This document shows positions 51,946 to 60,124 of a stretch of 64,000 nucleotides of DNA, piece by piece; the first letter of the stretch is position 1, and each line of letters begins with the position of its first letter. The stretch is from Planctomycetota bacterium (GTDB taxonomy: Bacteria; Planctomycetota; UBA1135; GCA-002686595), in NCBI GenBank assembly GCA_014237855.1, contig JABACD010000002.1:238193-302192 (forward strand), in the 5' to 3' direction. The position numbers and the translations under genes were made by a program. The notes under the pieces are model-generated. The model did not search any database and was not told the origin of the DNA. It saw nothing but the letters and a program-made list of their open reading frames with translations.

Positions 51946-53459
51946 GCTTCTCCTCTCGGCTCTTGCTGGTTGGTTGTGTGTGGCTGTCAGCCGCGGGAGG
52001 AGCGGATTGCTCGTCGATGGCAGCGATCAGGCCTGGTGCAAGCGCAGACATCGAGCCGCTGGTCAAGAAGCTGCGAGACGGAGATGAACGTGAACGTCGC
52101 GAAGCAGTCAAGGGGCTGGTGGAGCTGGGGACGGAGGAAGCCTGGTCTCTTGTGCTCGAATGCCTCGGGGATAGTTCCGGCCAGGTTGCGGACCAGGCCC
52201 AGCTCGACCTGGTGCGGATGCCGGCGGAGATGCGCAGTGAGCTACTTGGGAGGTCCGGCCTGAAGTCTCGCAGGGGCCTGGTGTCCCTGCGTGTGGCGGA
52301 GGCTCTTGGCCGGATGAACTCTGCCCAATCAGAGCAGGACTACATCCTTGCCCTTCGACTGAAGGACGCCGCCGTGTTGCGCAGCCTGCTCTGGAGTCTC
52401 GAGCGGTTGGCCAGAGAGGGTCTTCTGGGGATGCAGAATCAGGACCTCGTCAAGGGGGTTGTGACGCTTGCCAGCAAGCACAAGAGCGAGGAGGTGCGGG
52501 CGCACGCTCTCCTGGCACTGGCTGAACTTGACTCGAGTGCGACTCTTCCACTTCTGACCGAGTTCTCCAGGTCAAAGAAGGTCCCCATGCGTGCAGCAGC
52601 AGCGGAGCTGATCGACAGGTTTCCCGCCCAGGATCGTGAGGCAGCCATCGAGGCTGCTATTTCGGATGAGGCCTTCGTGGTTCGCCTGCGAGCTTACGAG
52701 TCCCTGGCGGCGATCGGGGACAGGGCTTCTCTCATGAGCCTCATCGATGCTCTCGAGGAGGAGCCTCGCCTGCGCTGTTCCTGGCGACTGGTTGGCCTGT
52801 TGCGGGAGAGCTCGGGGATGAAGTATGGCCTGGACCCTCGTCCCTGGAGGCTGTGGCTGTCCGGGCTGCCCGAGGGCTGGACCTCCGACCGCAAGCACGA
52901 GGCAGAGGAGCCTGGCACCGAGGGAACCGTGTCCTTCGTGGGGATGCGAGTGATCTCGGACCGGGTGGCCTTCCTGGTCGATTTCTCGGGCTCCATGTGG
53001 AAGGAGCGCGATGGCAAGACCAGGAAAGAGCGCGTTGATGATGAGATGCGTCGAGTGCTCTCGGGACTCGACGAAGAGGTGAGATTCAATATTCACCCCT
53101 TCGCGTCCGAGCCACTTCGATGGCAGAAGAAGCTGACGGTGGCAACAGCACGAAATGTCAGAGCTGCCATCGACTTCTTCGAGGCATGCAACACGCGTGG
53201 GAGTGGCGACTTCTGGAAGGCCGCAATGGACTGCTTGAACGACCCGGATGTAGACACTCTGATAGTGCTGGGCGATGGAGCACCCAGCGGAGGAGAGCGC
53301 TGGAACATGGACCTGATGAAGGACCTGTTCCTGCACGAAAACCGCTTCCGCGGACTGATGCTGGATGTCCTGCTGATCGATTGCTCGCCCTGGTTGAGCT
53401 CGAGGTGGGAATTCATGAGTGAACGAACCGGAGGGCGCTGTATCGGCGTCAAGATCTGA
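51942..53459 (+). CDS. HEAT-repeat / von Willebrand A domain exported protein
   Basis: 505 aa, start TTG at 51942, whose TTG overlaps the TGA of the nucleotidase gene. The choice rests on AGGAG 6-7 nt upstream and on the signal peptide that it opens (SRLLLVGCVWLSAAGGADC). Residues about 35-260 contain HEAT-like repeats (VKKLRDGDERERREAVKGLVELG, VRAHALLALAELDSSATLPLL, VVRLRAYESLAAIGDRASLMSLI). From about 340 a vWA domain has the MIDAS motif FLVDFSGSM (DxSxS) and a second metal loop Thr/Asp in 'LIVLGDGAPSG'. Such proteins may act as scaffolds or substrate binders in the envelope. Functional link to UshA is only by overlap. Confidence 0.82.
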   Translation: MSFSSRLLLVGCVWLSAAGGADCSSMAAIRPGASADIEPLVKKLRDGDERERREAVKGLVELGTEEAWSLVLECLGDSSGQVADQAQLDLVRMPAEMRSELLGRSGLKSRRGLVSLRVAEALGRMNSAQSEQDYILALRLKDAAVLRSLLWSLERLAREGLLGMQNQDLVKGVVTLASKHKSEEVRAHALLALAELDSSATLPLLTEFSRSKKVPMRAAAAELIDRFPAQDREAAIEAAISDEAFVVRLRAYESLAAIGDRASLMSLIDALEEEPRLRCSWRLVGLLRESSGMKYGLDPRPWRLWLSGLPEGWTSDRKHEAEEPGTEGTVSFVGMRVISDRVAFLVDFSGSMWKERDGKTRKERVDDEMRRVLSGLDEEVRFNIHPFASEPLRWQKKLTVATARNVRAAIDFFEACNTRGSGDFWKAAMDCLNDPDVDTLIVLGDGAPSGGERWNMDLMKDLFLHENRFRGLMLDVLLIDCSPWLSSRWEFMSERTGGRCIGVKI

Positions 53460-53469
53460 GAGGAGATCC

Positions 53470-54504
53470 ATGCAGGCAATCCACGTGACGAGCCACGGTG
53501 CGCCGGACGTACTGAAGGTGGTCGATTTGCCGGTCCCCGTCCCGTGCGATGGCGAGGTTCTGGTGCGAGTTCTTGGTGTTTCATTGAATCACCTGGATCT
53601 CTGGGTTCGCAGGGGACTGCCGGGACTGAAGCTGCCACTGCCATTCATTCCTGGATGCGATGGATGCGGAGAAATCGTTGAGTGCGGTCCCGGCGTGAGC
53701 GGCTTCTCTTCGGGAGATCGTGTGATGATCCTGCCGGGAATCTCCTCGGGTACTTCTGCTCATGATCTTGTCGGCAACGACCACCTCTCCGATGACTATG
53801 GGATTCGTGGTGAGCACGTGGATGGTCTGGATCGCGAGTTCGTGGCGGTCGAGTCGCGCCATGTCATGAAGCTACCCGAGAGTCTCGATCCGATTCAGAT
53901 GGCGGCCGTGCCTCTGGTCTTCATCACCGCCTGGGGAGCTCTGGTTGATCGAGCAGCGCTGCGTGAGGGTGAAACCGTCCTGGTGCTTGGCGGTGCCAGC
54001 GGAGTTGGATCCGCGGGAATTCAGATCGCAAGGGATCTTGGAGCCAGAGTGATCAGTACTGCGGGCAGCGAGGTGAAGCGAGCCCATGCGCGTGCAATGG
54101 GTGCCGAAGAGGTCTTCGACCATCACGATCCGAGCTGGCCCAAGGAGGTCAAGGAGTTCACCAGCGGCCGCGGTGTGGATGTGGTCTTTGAGCACATTGG
54201 CCCCGCCACCTGGAGTGGATCGATGCGCTCGCTCGCCCGCCTGGGCAGGCTCGTGACCTGTGGCGGCACGACGGGCCCAGAGGTTTCCGTGGCACTTCCG
54301 CACCTGTTCATGAAGAACCTCTCGGTGCTTGGGTCGACCATGGGGCCATCCAGCGCCTACCCCGCCATCATCGAGAAGTTCGTCCGAGGAACCTATTCAG
54401 CGGCCGTTGGCGAGGTCCTGCCCCTCTCCTCCGTCGCTGAGGCACACAAGCGCCTGGAGGCCGGGGAGGTCCTGGGCAAGGTCGTTCTCACCCCAGGCTT
54501 CTGA
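53470..54504 (+). CDS. MDR-superfamily NAD(P)-dependent oxidoreductase
   Basis: About 344 aa from ATG 53470, preceded by AGGAG with a 5-nt spacer; an ATG at 53419 lies in the previous gene. Medium-chain dehydrogenase/reductase: GroES-like N-terminus 'EVLVRVLGVSLNHLDLWVRRG', FIPGCDGCGEIVECG, and a nucleotide-binding Rossmann motif VLGGASGVGSAGIQIA. The position equivalent to the catalytic zinc Cys is Asn (SLNHLD) and the four structural Cys are absent, so it belongs to the zinc-independent quinone-reductase-like branch rather than true alcohol dehydrogenases. Typical substrates are quinones, enoyl compounds or aldehydes. Soluble, cytoplasmic. Confidence 0.9.
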   Translation: MQAIHVTSHGAPDVLKVVDLPVPVPCDGEVLVRVLGVSLNHLDLWVRRGLPGLKLPLPFIPGCDGCGEIVECGPGVSGFSSGDRVMILPGISSGTSAHDLVGNDHLSDDYGIRGEHVDGLDREFVAVESRHVMKLPESLDPIQMAAVPLVFITAWGALVDRAALREGETVLVLGGASGVGSAGIQIARDLGARVISTAGSEVKRAHARAMGAEEVFDHHDPSWPKEVKEFTSGRGVDVVFEHIGPATWSGSMRSLARLGRLVTCGGTTGPEVSVALPHLFMKNLSVLGSTMGPSSAYPAIIEKFVRGTYSAAVGEVLPLSSVAEAHKRLEAGEVLGKVVLTPGF

Positions 54505-54552
54505 GGCAGGATTTGGGCTGAGAAAGAGAACTCCAAGGAAATCCGAGCCGTG

Positions 54553-54582
54553 TTGAATCGAAGGCAATAACTCTGGTATATC
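54553..54582 (+). promoter_or_regulatory. Putative promoter of the two single-TM protein genes
   Basis: TTGAAT at 54553-54558, an 18-nt spacer and TATATC at 54577-54582 resemble a sigma70-type promoter. The ATG is about 62 bp downstream. Confidence 0.4.
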
Positions 54583-54644
54583 GCCAGCCGGCCACCAAGC
54601 AGTAAGGTCTGGTCAGCCACCCCACATCAGCAATTCAAATAGTC

Positions 54645-55394
54645 ATGTCTGAACAAGATTGGAACGAAGAGGTCGCCCCGCCCCCGAAGAAGAAAGGGCT
54701 CCCGGGTTGGCTGATGTTCTGTGGTGGTGGCTGCCTGATCGCCATGATTCTTGGCTCGATCGGCTTCTACTTCGTTTTTGAGGCGTTCAGCAAGTCGATG
54801 GATCCGGAGGAGAACTGGGCGAGGCTCGAGGAGCACTTCGATATCGATGCCAGGCCTCCTGAGTTGGACCCCATGTTCAGCTGGAGTCTGGGGATGGACT
54901 TCTGGATGCTCATGGACGATCGTGGTTACATCGTCGTGATCTATGACTTCGGCGAGGCCCAGGCCAGCGAGCGCGATGCGATCTTCAGCGAGGACTTCAA
55001 GGGCGGCGGCCTCCCTGGGCTCAACAAGATCGATGATCCGAAGATTGGGGTCGTCAACGTTCAAGGCCGCGAGTTGAAGGTCGTGCGTTTTGAGAACAGC
55101 GGTGGCTTTAACCCCGGAGGCCAACAAACTGCCGGTGGCCAGGGGCCGGCCTGTTTTGTTGACATCACCGATGTCGACGATCCGGGCTTCCAGATGGTGT
55201 TCCTCATGCGTGGACCCGGAGGAGAAGACGCGAAGGAAGAGATCAGCGATGAGGCCATCCAGGACTTCCTCGAACCATTCGTGATCGGGCCAGACCGGGA
55301 AGTCTATGTGGCCCCGTTTGATTCCGAGATGGAAGATGTCTTCCGTGCTGTCAAGGAGACCCAAGAGCTGGCACCAGCCTCCACGGACGACTAG
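54645..55394 (+). CDS. Single-TM protein of unknown function
   Basis: 249 aa. A cytoplasmic, Pro/Lys-rich head (EEVAPPPKKKGLPG) is followed by one transmembrane segment (about 22-47, 'WLMFCGGGCLIAMILGSIGFYFVF') and a soluble, acidic extracytoplasmic part. No domain was recognised; the Pro/Lys cytoplasmic tail followed by GGCL is common in planctomycete membrane proteins. The next gene encodes a protein of nearly the same size and layout starting 11 bp later, so the two likely form one unit and perhaps a complex. Confidence 0.7.
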   Translation: MSEQDWNEEVAPPPKKKGLPGWLMFCGGGCLIAMILGSIGFYFVFEAFSKSMDPEENWARLEEHFDIDARPPELDPMFSWSLGMDFWMLMDDRGYIVVIYDFGEAQASERDAIFSEDFKGGGLPGLNKIDDPKIGVVNVQGRELKVVRFENSGGFNPGGQQTAGGQGPACFVDITDVDDPGFQMVFLMRGPGGEDAKEEISDEAIQDFLEPFVIGPDREVYVAPFDSEMEDVFRAVKETQELAPASTDD

Positions 55395-55405
55395 CAGGGT
55401 GATCC

Positions 55406-56146
55406 GTGAGTGAGCCCAGCAAAGAGCACGCTCCAGAGCCTGCAACTCCCGGTGGTATCTTGGGTTCAGCCATCGGGATTCTCGCCCTTCTGGGATGTCT
55501 CACGGTTGTCATCACTTACGGCTCTCGGCTCTTCGATTCCGCGGAGGGGCTAGGCGAGAGCTTCAAGTTCAACGAGGTCCCTGGCGCCCTCGCCCTGCAA
55601 GAAGAAGCCTTTCTGCTGCCAACTGGCGAGAAGGTCTACATCCTCAGTGATGGAGTCGTGGTGGAGGATGGCTCCGAGGTCACGGAGATGCTGATGGGGT
55701 TCGATATTCAGCATGGTGTGGGCTCTGGTGAGTCGGGAGATGAGGAGGCCTATGACTGGTCTGGTGTGGAGATCCTCTCCCAGGAGACCTCTCCCAGCCG
55801 GGTCTTCTTGGTTCAGTATCCAAGGGAGCGGGCGGACTCGGTCATTCGGTCTCAGTTCCAGGGCATCGACTGGCGTGACCTGACGGAGATCGATGCGGAT
55901 GGAGGCCGAGCGGCTGTCGAGGGTGGGAAGCTCAGGTGGTCCGGCTATTCCGCTGACTTCGTTCGCGAGCGTACCTTCATTGAGGGGGGGACCTTTCGCG
56001 ATACGGTTCGTGTCAATCTCAGCCTCGGCCAGGAGTGCTGGATTGCCTATGCGATCTGGCCAGTGAGTCACGAGGGGTCCAGCGCGAAGGTGGGGGAGCT
56101 ACTCTCCGCGTTCGAGCCTCTCGGAGAAGCACCGCTGGAGTCCTGA
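55406..56146 (+). CDS. Single-TM protein of unknown function, partner of upstream gene
   Basis: 246 aa, start GTG at 55406. Short cytoplasmic head (SEPSKEHAPEPATPG), one transmembrane segment (about 17-41, 'GGILGSAIGILALLGCLTVVITYG'), then an extracytoplasmic acidic domain. Layout matches the preceding protein, though I see no strong sequence identity between them beyond composition. No known family. The stop lies 4 bp before the stop of the convergent glcF gene, with no terminator hairpin between, so antisense read-through into glcF is possible. Confidence 0.7.
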   Translation: MSEPSKEHAPEPATPGGILGSAIGILALLGCLTVVITYGSRLFDSAEGLGESFKFNEVPGALALQEEAFLLPTGEKVYILSDGVVVEDGSEVTEMLMGFDIQHGVGSGESGDEEAYDWSGVEILSQETSPSRVFLVQYPRERADSVIRSQFQGIDWRDLTEIDADGGRAAVEGGKLRWSGYSADFVRERTFIEGGTFRDTVRVNLSLGQECWIAYAIWPVSHEGSSAKVGELLSAFEPLGEAPLES

Positions 56147-56150
56147 GGAG

Positions 56151-57455
56151 CTAGGCCTCGTCGGTCTTCTGAAGTGCCCTGTCGAGGACCTCTGCGATGT
56201 GTAGTACCTGGACTTCGAGCTCGGCGGTGTTCACCCCTGTTTGCCACTGAAGGTGACATCCCGGATTGGCCGTGACGAGCGTGCGCGCTCCGGACTTCTC
56301 GAGAGCGGCCAAACGAGGGCCGAGTATCTCGCGGCTATCGTCGGGCCGCAGTGCCGAATAGAGTCCGGCAGAGCCACAGCAGCTCTCGCTCTCGTCGATC
56401 TCCACGCGCTCCACGTTCAGCTGATCGAGGAGAATCCTTGGTTGAGTGCGCACACCCTGGCCGTGACACAGGTGGCATGGATCGTCGAATGTGAGCGGCA
56501 TGGGGAGATCGACCTCGGCAGCATTGAGCTGCGGCGAGAGCTCCGCCAGAGCTTCTTCGGCAAGGTACTCGCTGAAGTCACGCACACGAGATGAGAAGGC
56601 CTCGGCGCGTTGCTTCCACTCGGGGTCGTCCGCCAGGAGCTGTCCGTACTCTTTCATCTGAGCGGAACAACCCGCACTGTTGACCACGATCGGGGCGAGA
56701 GTCCTGCCTTCATCCTGGAGGCTCTCATGGGCCGCGATGGTCTGTCGCGCGAGATCTCTCGCGGTATCAAGGTCCCCGTTGTGGGCTTGTAGTGCCCCAC
56801 AGCAGGTGGGGGACCGTGGAACGTGAACATCTCGACCGGCCTCCTGGAGAACACGAACTGTGGCTCTGTTCACGCGACCCAGGAGAGCCGGCATGACGCA
56901 GCCTTCCAGGATAGCGACAGTACCCCGGCGCTTGCCCCTGGCCTTGTAGAGGGGTTGAAGTTCCCGTCTCTCCTCTGCAGCGGGCACCTCAGGGAAGGTC
57001 TTCATGGAGCGGCCGACCGGTCCCAGGTGACGACCAAGTAGACGAAAGACTCCAGTGCGCTGAAGAATTCGTAGCAGCGATGCGTTGAGTGAGATCAATA
57101 GCCGGCTGGTCAGCACGTGGCGTAGGCCGAGCCTGAGTGCTGTGCGCTGGAACCAGGAGCGTGCACCGTGATCGCTGAGGGCATCCTTGGTGTGCGCGAG
57201 GAGGTGAGAGTACTCGACCCCAGAGGGGCAGGCGCTCTCACAGTTTCGACAGACCAGACAGTAGTCCAACTCGTCAAGCAGATGGATGTCAACGGAAGCA
57301 TCGCCTTCGGCGATGGCGCGCATCAGATGGATGCGCCCTCGAGGGCTCGAGGACTCGCGGCCAGAGACCTGGTAGGTGGGGCAGGTGCGCAAGCACAGAC
57401 CGCAATGTACGCAGTCGAGGCTCTTGGCATAGTCGACGATGTCAGCGGGATTCAT
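56151..57455 (-). CDS. glcF: Glycolate oxidase iron-sulfur subunit GlcF
   Basis: 434 aa. Two 4Fe-4S motifs of ferredoxin type: C15-C18-C21-C25 (CVHCGLCLRTCP) and C66-C69-C72-C76 (CLVCRNCESACPSG). Two CCG (heterodisulfide-reductase-like) domains follow: 'SPTCCGALQAHNGD' and DDPCHLCHGQGV with ESESCCGSAGLY, each with the conserved paired Cys. This is the GlcF architecture of the GlcDEF glycolate dehydrogenase, which oxidises glycolate to glyoxylate and passes electrons to the quinone pool at the inner face of the membrane. Its ATG overlaps the glcE stop by ATGA, implying translational coupling. Confidence 0.95.
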   Translation of the reverse strand: MNPADIVDYAKSLDCVHCGLCLRTCPTYQVSGRESSSPRGRIHLMRAIAEGDASVDIHLLDELDYCLVCRNCESACPSGVEYSHLLAHTKDALSDHGARSWFQRTALRLGLRHVLTSRLLISLNASLLRILQRTGVFRLLGRHLGPVGRSMKTFPEVPAAEERRELQPLYKARGKRRGTVAILEGCVMPALLGRVNRATVRVLQEAGRDVHVPRSPTCCGALQAHNGDLDTARDLARQTIAAHESLQDEGRTLAPIVVNSAGCSAQMKEYGQLLADDPEWKQRAEAFSSRVRDFSEYLAEEALAELSPQLNAAEVDLPMPLTFDDPCHLCHGQGVRTQPRILLDQLNVERVEIDESESCCGSAGLYSALRPDDSREILGPRLAALEKSGARTLVTANPGCHLQWQTGVNTAELEVQVLHIAEVLDRALQKTDEA

Positions 57456-58693
57456 CGGAGGCCTCCAAGCGGAGGGCGGGTGCAGAGCAGCCGACTGGGG
57501 TCATAGGTAGCACGAAGCCGCTCCATGAGTGATGACCGCAGGGGGTCATCGGGGTCGGCGGCTAGCTCCATGCCCATGGGGCGATCGACCCGTAGCGTGG
57601 TGCTGGCCCCACTGGCGCGCAGGGTCCGACTCAGGAAGAGGAGTGTATCTGGACCAGGCGGACTCGAGCCGGGCTCCAGGCCGACATCCACCGTGGCAAT
57701 CCCTGGCTGGAGCAGAAATTCCGCTCGTGGGCTAGGACCCAACCCATCAAGGAGAGCGGCGATGGTGGGGCGTAGCCTTGAGGGCTGTACCCCTACGTGC
57801 AAGACGGCTCGCTCTCGGGAGTCAGGTTCCAGGTCGCGTAGTCTGCACTTGAGTTCGTCGGCTGCTGTTTCTCGACTGACCCTTGGACTCTTCAGTAGCT
57901 GAGCGAGACGGTCGAGTTCGAATTCGATGTGAGCCAGGCGCCCGGAGAGAACGACATGCAGGCTCCATTGGCCAGGGTGCAGCTGGTTCTCCAGGGTCAC
58001 AGCTCGCGGACTGACACGAGCCGCAAGGACGTCTTCGGCGGCACCCAGGGCCGTCTCCAACTCATCGAAGTCCATCGAGAGTACGATCGTGCCCTCGGGA
58101 ACGGTTCCCAGTCGAAGAGATGCCTCTGTTACCAGAGCCAGGCAGCCAAACGAGCCTCCGTACAGTCGCATCAGGTCGTAGCCCGTGACGTTCTTGACCA
58201 AGTTGCCGCCACTGCGTGTGACTTCGCCATTTGGTTGCAGCACTCGCGTGCCCAGTACATGTAAGCGACCCGGCCCCATGGCGAGTCGATCGGAACCACT
58301 AGCTCCGGTGGCAATCACGCCACCGAGGCTCGCCGTCTCAGGTCGTGGCACGTCAGGAGTGATCGTCAAGCCTGCTCCTCGAGTCGTGCTGTTGAGTTCT
58401 TCCATGGAGGTTCCTGCGAGGGCCGTCAGGGTCCCATCTCCAGGTTCGAACTCGATGATTCCTGATAGCCGAGAGGTTGAGAGAGCAAAGTCAGGTCTGT
58501 TCGCAAGGCAGGACCAGCCCAGCTTGCTGCCCTTACCTAGAAGCAGGAGTTTCTGGCCCTCTGAGGAGGCCAGCTTGAAGAGCTCTCTCGCCTGATCTAC
58601 CTCCACTGGGTGGGCCACGGGAACACCCGGAATCACGCAACTCTCTTCGACGTTCTCCCTGCCGACAATACTCTCCAGAGAGTTCGAGCTCAT
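57452..58693 (-). CDS. glcE: Glycolate oxidase FAD-binding subunit GlcE
   Basis: About 413 aa from ATG 58693, chosen because it gives an ATGA overlap with the glcD stop; an in-frame ATG at 58729 would overlap further. FAD-linked oxidase N-terminal fold: LFKLASSEGQKLLLLGKGSKLGW, LSGIIEFEPGDGTLTALAGTSMEEL, 'LGGVIATGASGSDRLAMG', and GNLVKNVTGYDLMRLYGGSFGCLA. It is shorter than GlcD and lacks the C-terminal FAD-oxidase C domain motif, as in typical GlcE. It provides the second flavin-type subunit of glycolate dehydrogenase. Middle gene of glcDEF. Confidence 0.94.
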   Translation of the reverse strand: MSSNSLESIVGRENVEESCVIPGVPVAHPVEVDQARELFKLASSEGQKLLLLGKGSKLGWSCLANRPDFALSTSRLSGIIEFEPGDGTLTALAGTSMEELNSTTRGAGLTITPDVPRPETASLGGVIATGASGSDRLAMGPGRLHVLGTRVLQPNGEVTRSGGNLVKNVTGYDLMRLYGGSFGCLALVTEASLRLGTVPEGTIVLSMDFDELETALGAAEDVLAARVSPRAVTLENQLHPGQWSLHVVLSGRLAHIEFELDRLAQLLKSPRVSRETAADELKCRLRDLEPDSRERAVLHVGVQPSRLRPTIAALLDGLGPSPRAEFLLQPGIATVDVGLEPGSSPPGPDTLLFLSRTLRASGASTTLRVDRPMGMELAADPDDPLRSSLMERLRATYDPSRLLCTRPPLGGLR

Positions 58694-60111
58694 CGATTCA
58701 GCCCCTTGAATGGCATGTGCTCGTTGCACGCCCTGATGGGGAGTAGCTTTCCCGGATTCATCCGCTGCTGCTGATCCCAGGCGGCCCGAACCGCAAGCAT
58801 GATGTCCAAATCAGGCTGGCTGAAGTACATGGGCATCTGGTCTCGCTTCTCCAGGCCAACACCGTGTTCTCCAGAGAGGGTTCCGCCAGCGGCAATGACA
58901 GCCTCCATGATCTCATCCCCGGCAGCGAGTACTCGCTTGAGTTCGTCGGAATCACGACGGTCGTAGGACAGATTCGGATGCAGGTTCCCATCCCCAGCAT
59001 GAAATACATTGGTCAGCTTCAGGCCGTACTCACTACAGATCTCCGTGGACTTACGAACGAGTTCTCGCAGCTTGGTACGGGGCACGACAACATCGCTGAC
59101 GTAGAGATCGGGGGCAATGCGTCCCATTGCGCCATAAGCTCCCTTGCGACCAGCCCAGAGCTTCTTGCGCTCCTGTTCGGTCTGCGCCCGTCGGGCCTCA
59201 ATGACCCGATGGCGATCAAGGACGGCGGAAATTCCATTGTAGTTTGCGTCACACTCGGCCCGGCTTCCTTCGATCTCGATCAATAGCACCGCGTCAGCCT
59301 CGGCAGGGTAGCCTGCTGCGTAGATACTCGCTTCCACCGCCTGGATGGTCAGCCGGTCCAGGATCTCGAGCGCAGATGGGTCCCAGCGTTCTGCGATGAT
59401 CTCGCTGACAGCATCACACGCGTCATCGAGATCAGGAAAGATGGCGAGTACGGTCTCGACGTTTTCGGGCGCCGGAAGCAGCCGAACTGTGACCTCGGTT
59501 GCGAGACCAAACATCCCTTCACTACCAACGAAAAGGCCTACCAGGTCGAGGCCCTCGGGGTCAGTCTCCGGTCGGCTCAGGTCGAGGAGCTCGCCCTCTG
59601 GGGTGACGATCTTGAGCCCGAGCACGTGACGGGACGTGTTGCCATACTTGAAGCAGTGTGGACCACCGGAGTTGTTGGCCACGTTTCCGCCGATCGTACA
59701 TGCCATCTGGCTGGAGGGGTCGGGCGCGTACATCAGCCCGTCATCTGCACAGGCACGAGAGAGGTCCAGATTGACCAGGCCAGCCTCGGCACGTGCGTAG
59801 CGGTCCTGGACGTTAATCTCGAGGACTCGACGCATGCGAGCAGTACCAACTACAACTCCACCTTCGACCGGAGTAGCGCCACCTGTCAACCCGGTGCCGG
59901 CACCACGGGCTACGATCGGAATCCCTTCCTCGTGCAGGATTCGCATGCAGCCGAGGGCTTCCTCGGTATTCCCGGGTAACAAGACCAGTCTTGGCTTCTG
60001 GCGCTCAAAGGCCAAGCCATCGCACTCGTAGGGAATTCGTCGAGTCTCATCAACGACGAGGCCTGCGTCACCGACGATAGCTCGTAGGGCTCGGACGATC
60101 GGGGGATTCAT
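58690..60111 (-). CDS. glcD: Glycolate oxidase catalytic FAD subunit GlcD
   Basis: 473 aa, the family length. FAD-binding: RLVLLPGNTEEALGCMRILHEEGIPIVARGAGTGLTGGATP, ALVN-type 'AEAGLVNLDLSRACADDGLMYAPDPSSQMACTIGGNVANNSGGPHCFKYG', and the C-terminal catalytic part NVFHAGDGNLHPNLSYD and GGTLSGEHGVGLEKRDQM, with the conserved HAGDGNLHP and EHGVG motifs. This is the substrate-oxidising subunit (glycolate or D-lactate). Gene order glcD-glcE-glcF with overlaps indicates one operon. The start is 13 bp after the ABC permease stop, so the same transcript may also cover the ABC genes. Confidence 0.95.
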   Translation of the reverse strand: MNPPIVRALRAIVGDAGLVVDETRRIPYECDGLAFERQKPRLVLLPGNTEEALGCMRILHEEGIPIVARGAGTGLTGGATPVEGGVVVGTARMRRVLEINVQDRYARAEAGLVNLDLSRACADDGLMYAPDPSSQMACTIGGNVANNSGGPHCFKYGNTSRHVLGLKIVTPEGELLDLSRPETDPEGLDLVGLFVGSEGMFGLATEVTVRLLPAPENVETVLAIFPDLDDACDAVSEIIAERWDPSALEILDRLTIQAVEASIYAAGYPAEADAVLLIEIEGSRAECDANYNGISAVLDRHRVIEARRAQTEQERKKLWAGRKGAYGAMGRIAPDLYVSDVVVPRTKLRELVRKSTEICSEYGLKLTNVFHAGDGNLHPNLSYDRRDSDELKRVLAAGDEIMEAVIAAGGTLSGEHGVGLEKRDQMPMYFSQPDLDIMLAVRAAWDQQQRMNPGKLLPIRACNEHMPFKGLNR

Positions 60112-60124
60112 CGATAGCTGCGCT

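Noticed and set aside
54627..55445. 272-codon frame antisense to the first single-TM protein
   Set aside because: The sense gene has a clean membrane helix, promoter-like signal and partner gene; the antisense product has no start signals.
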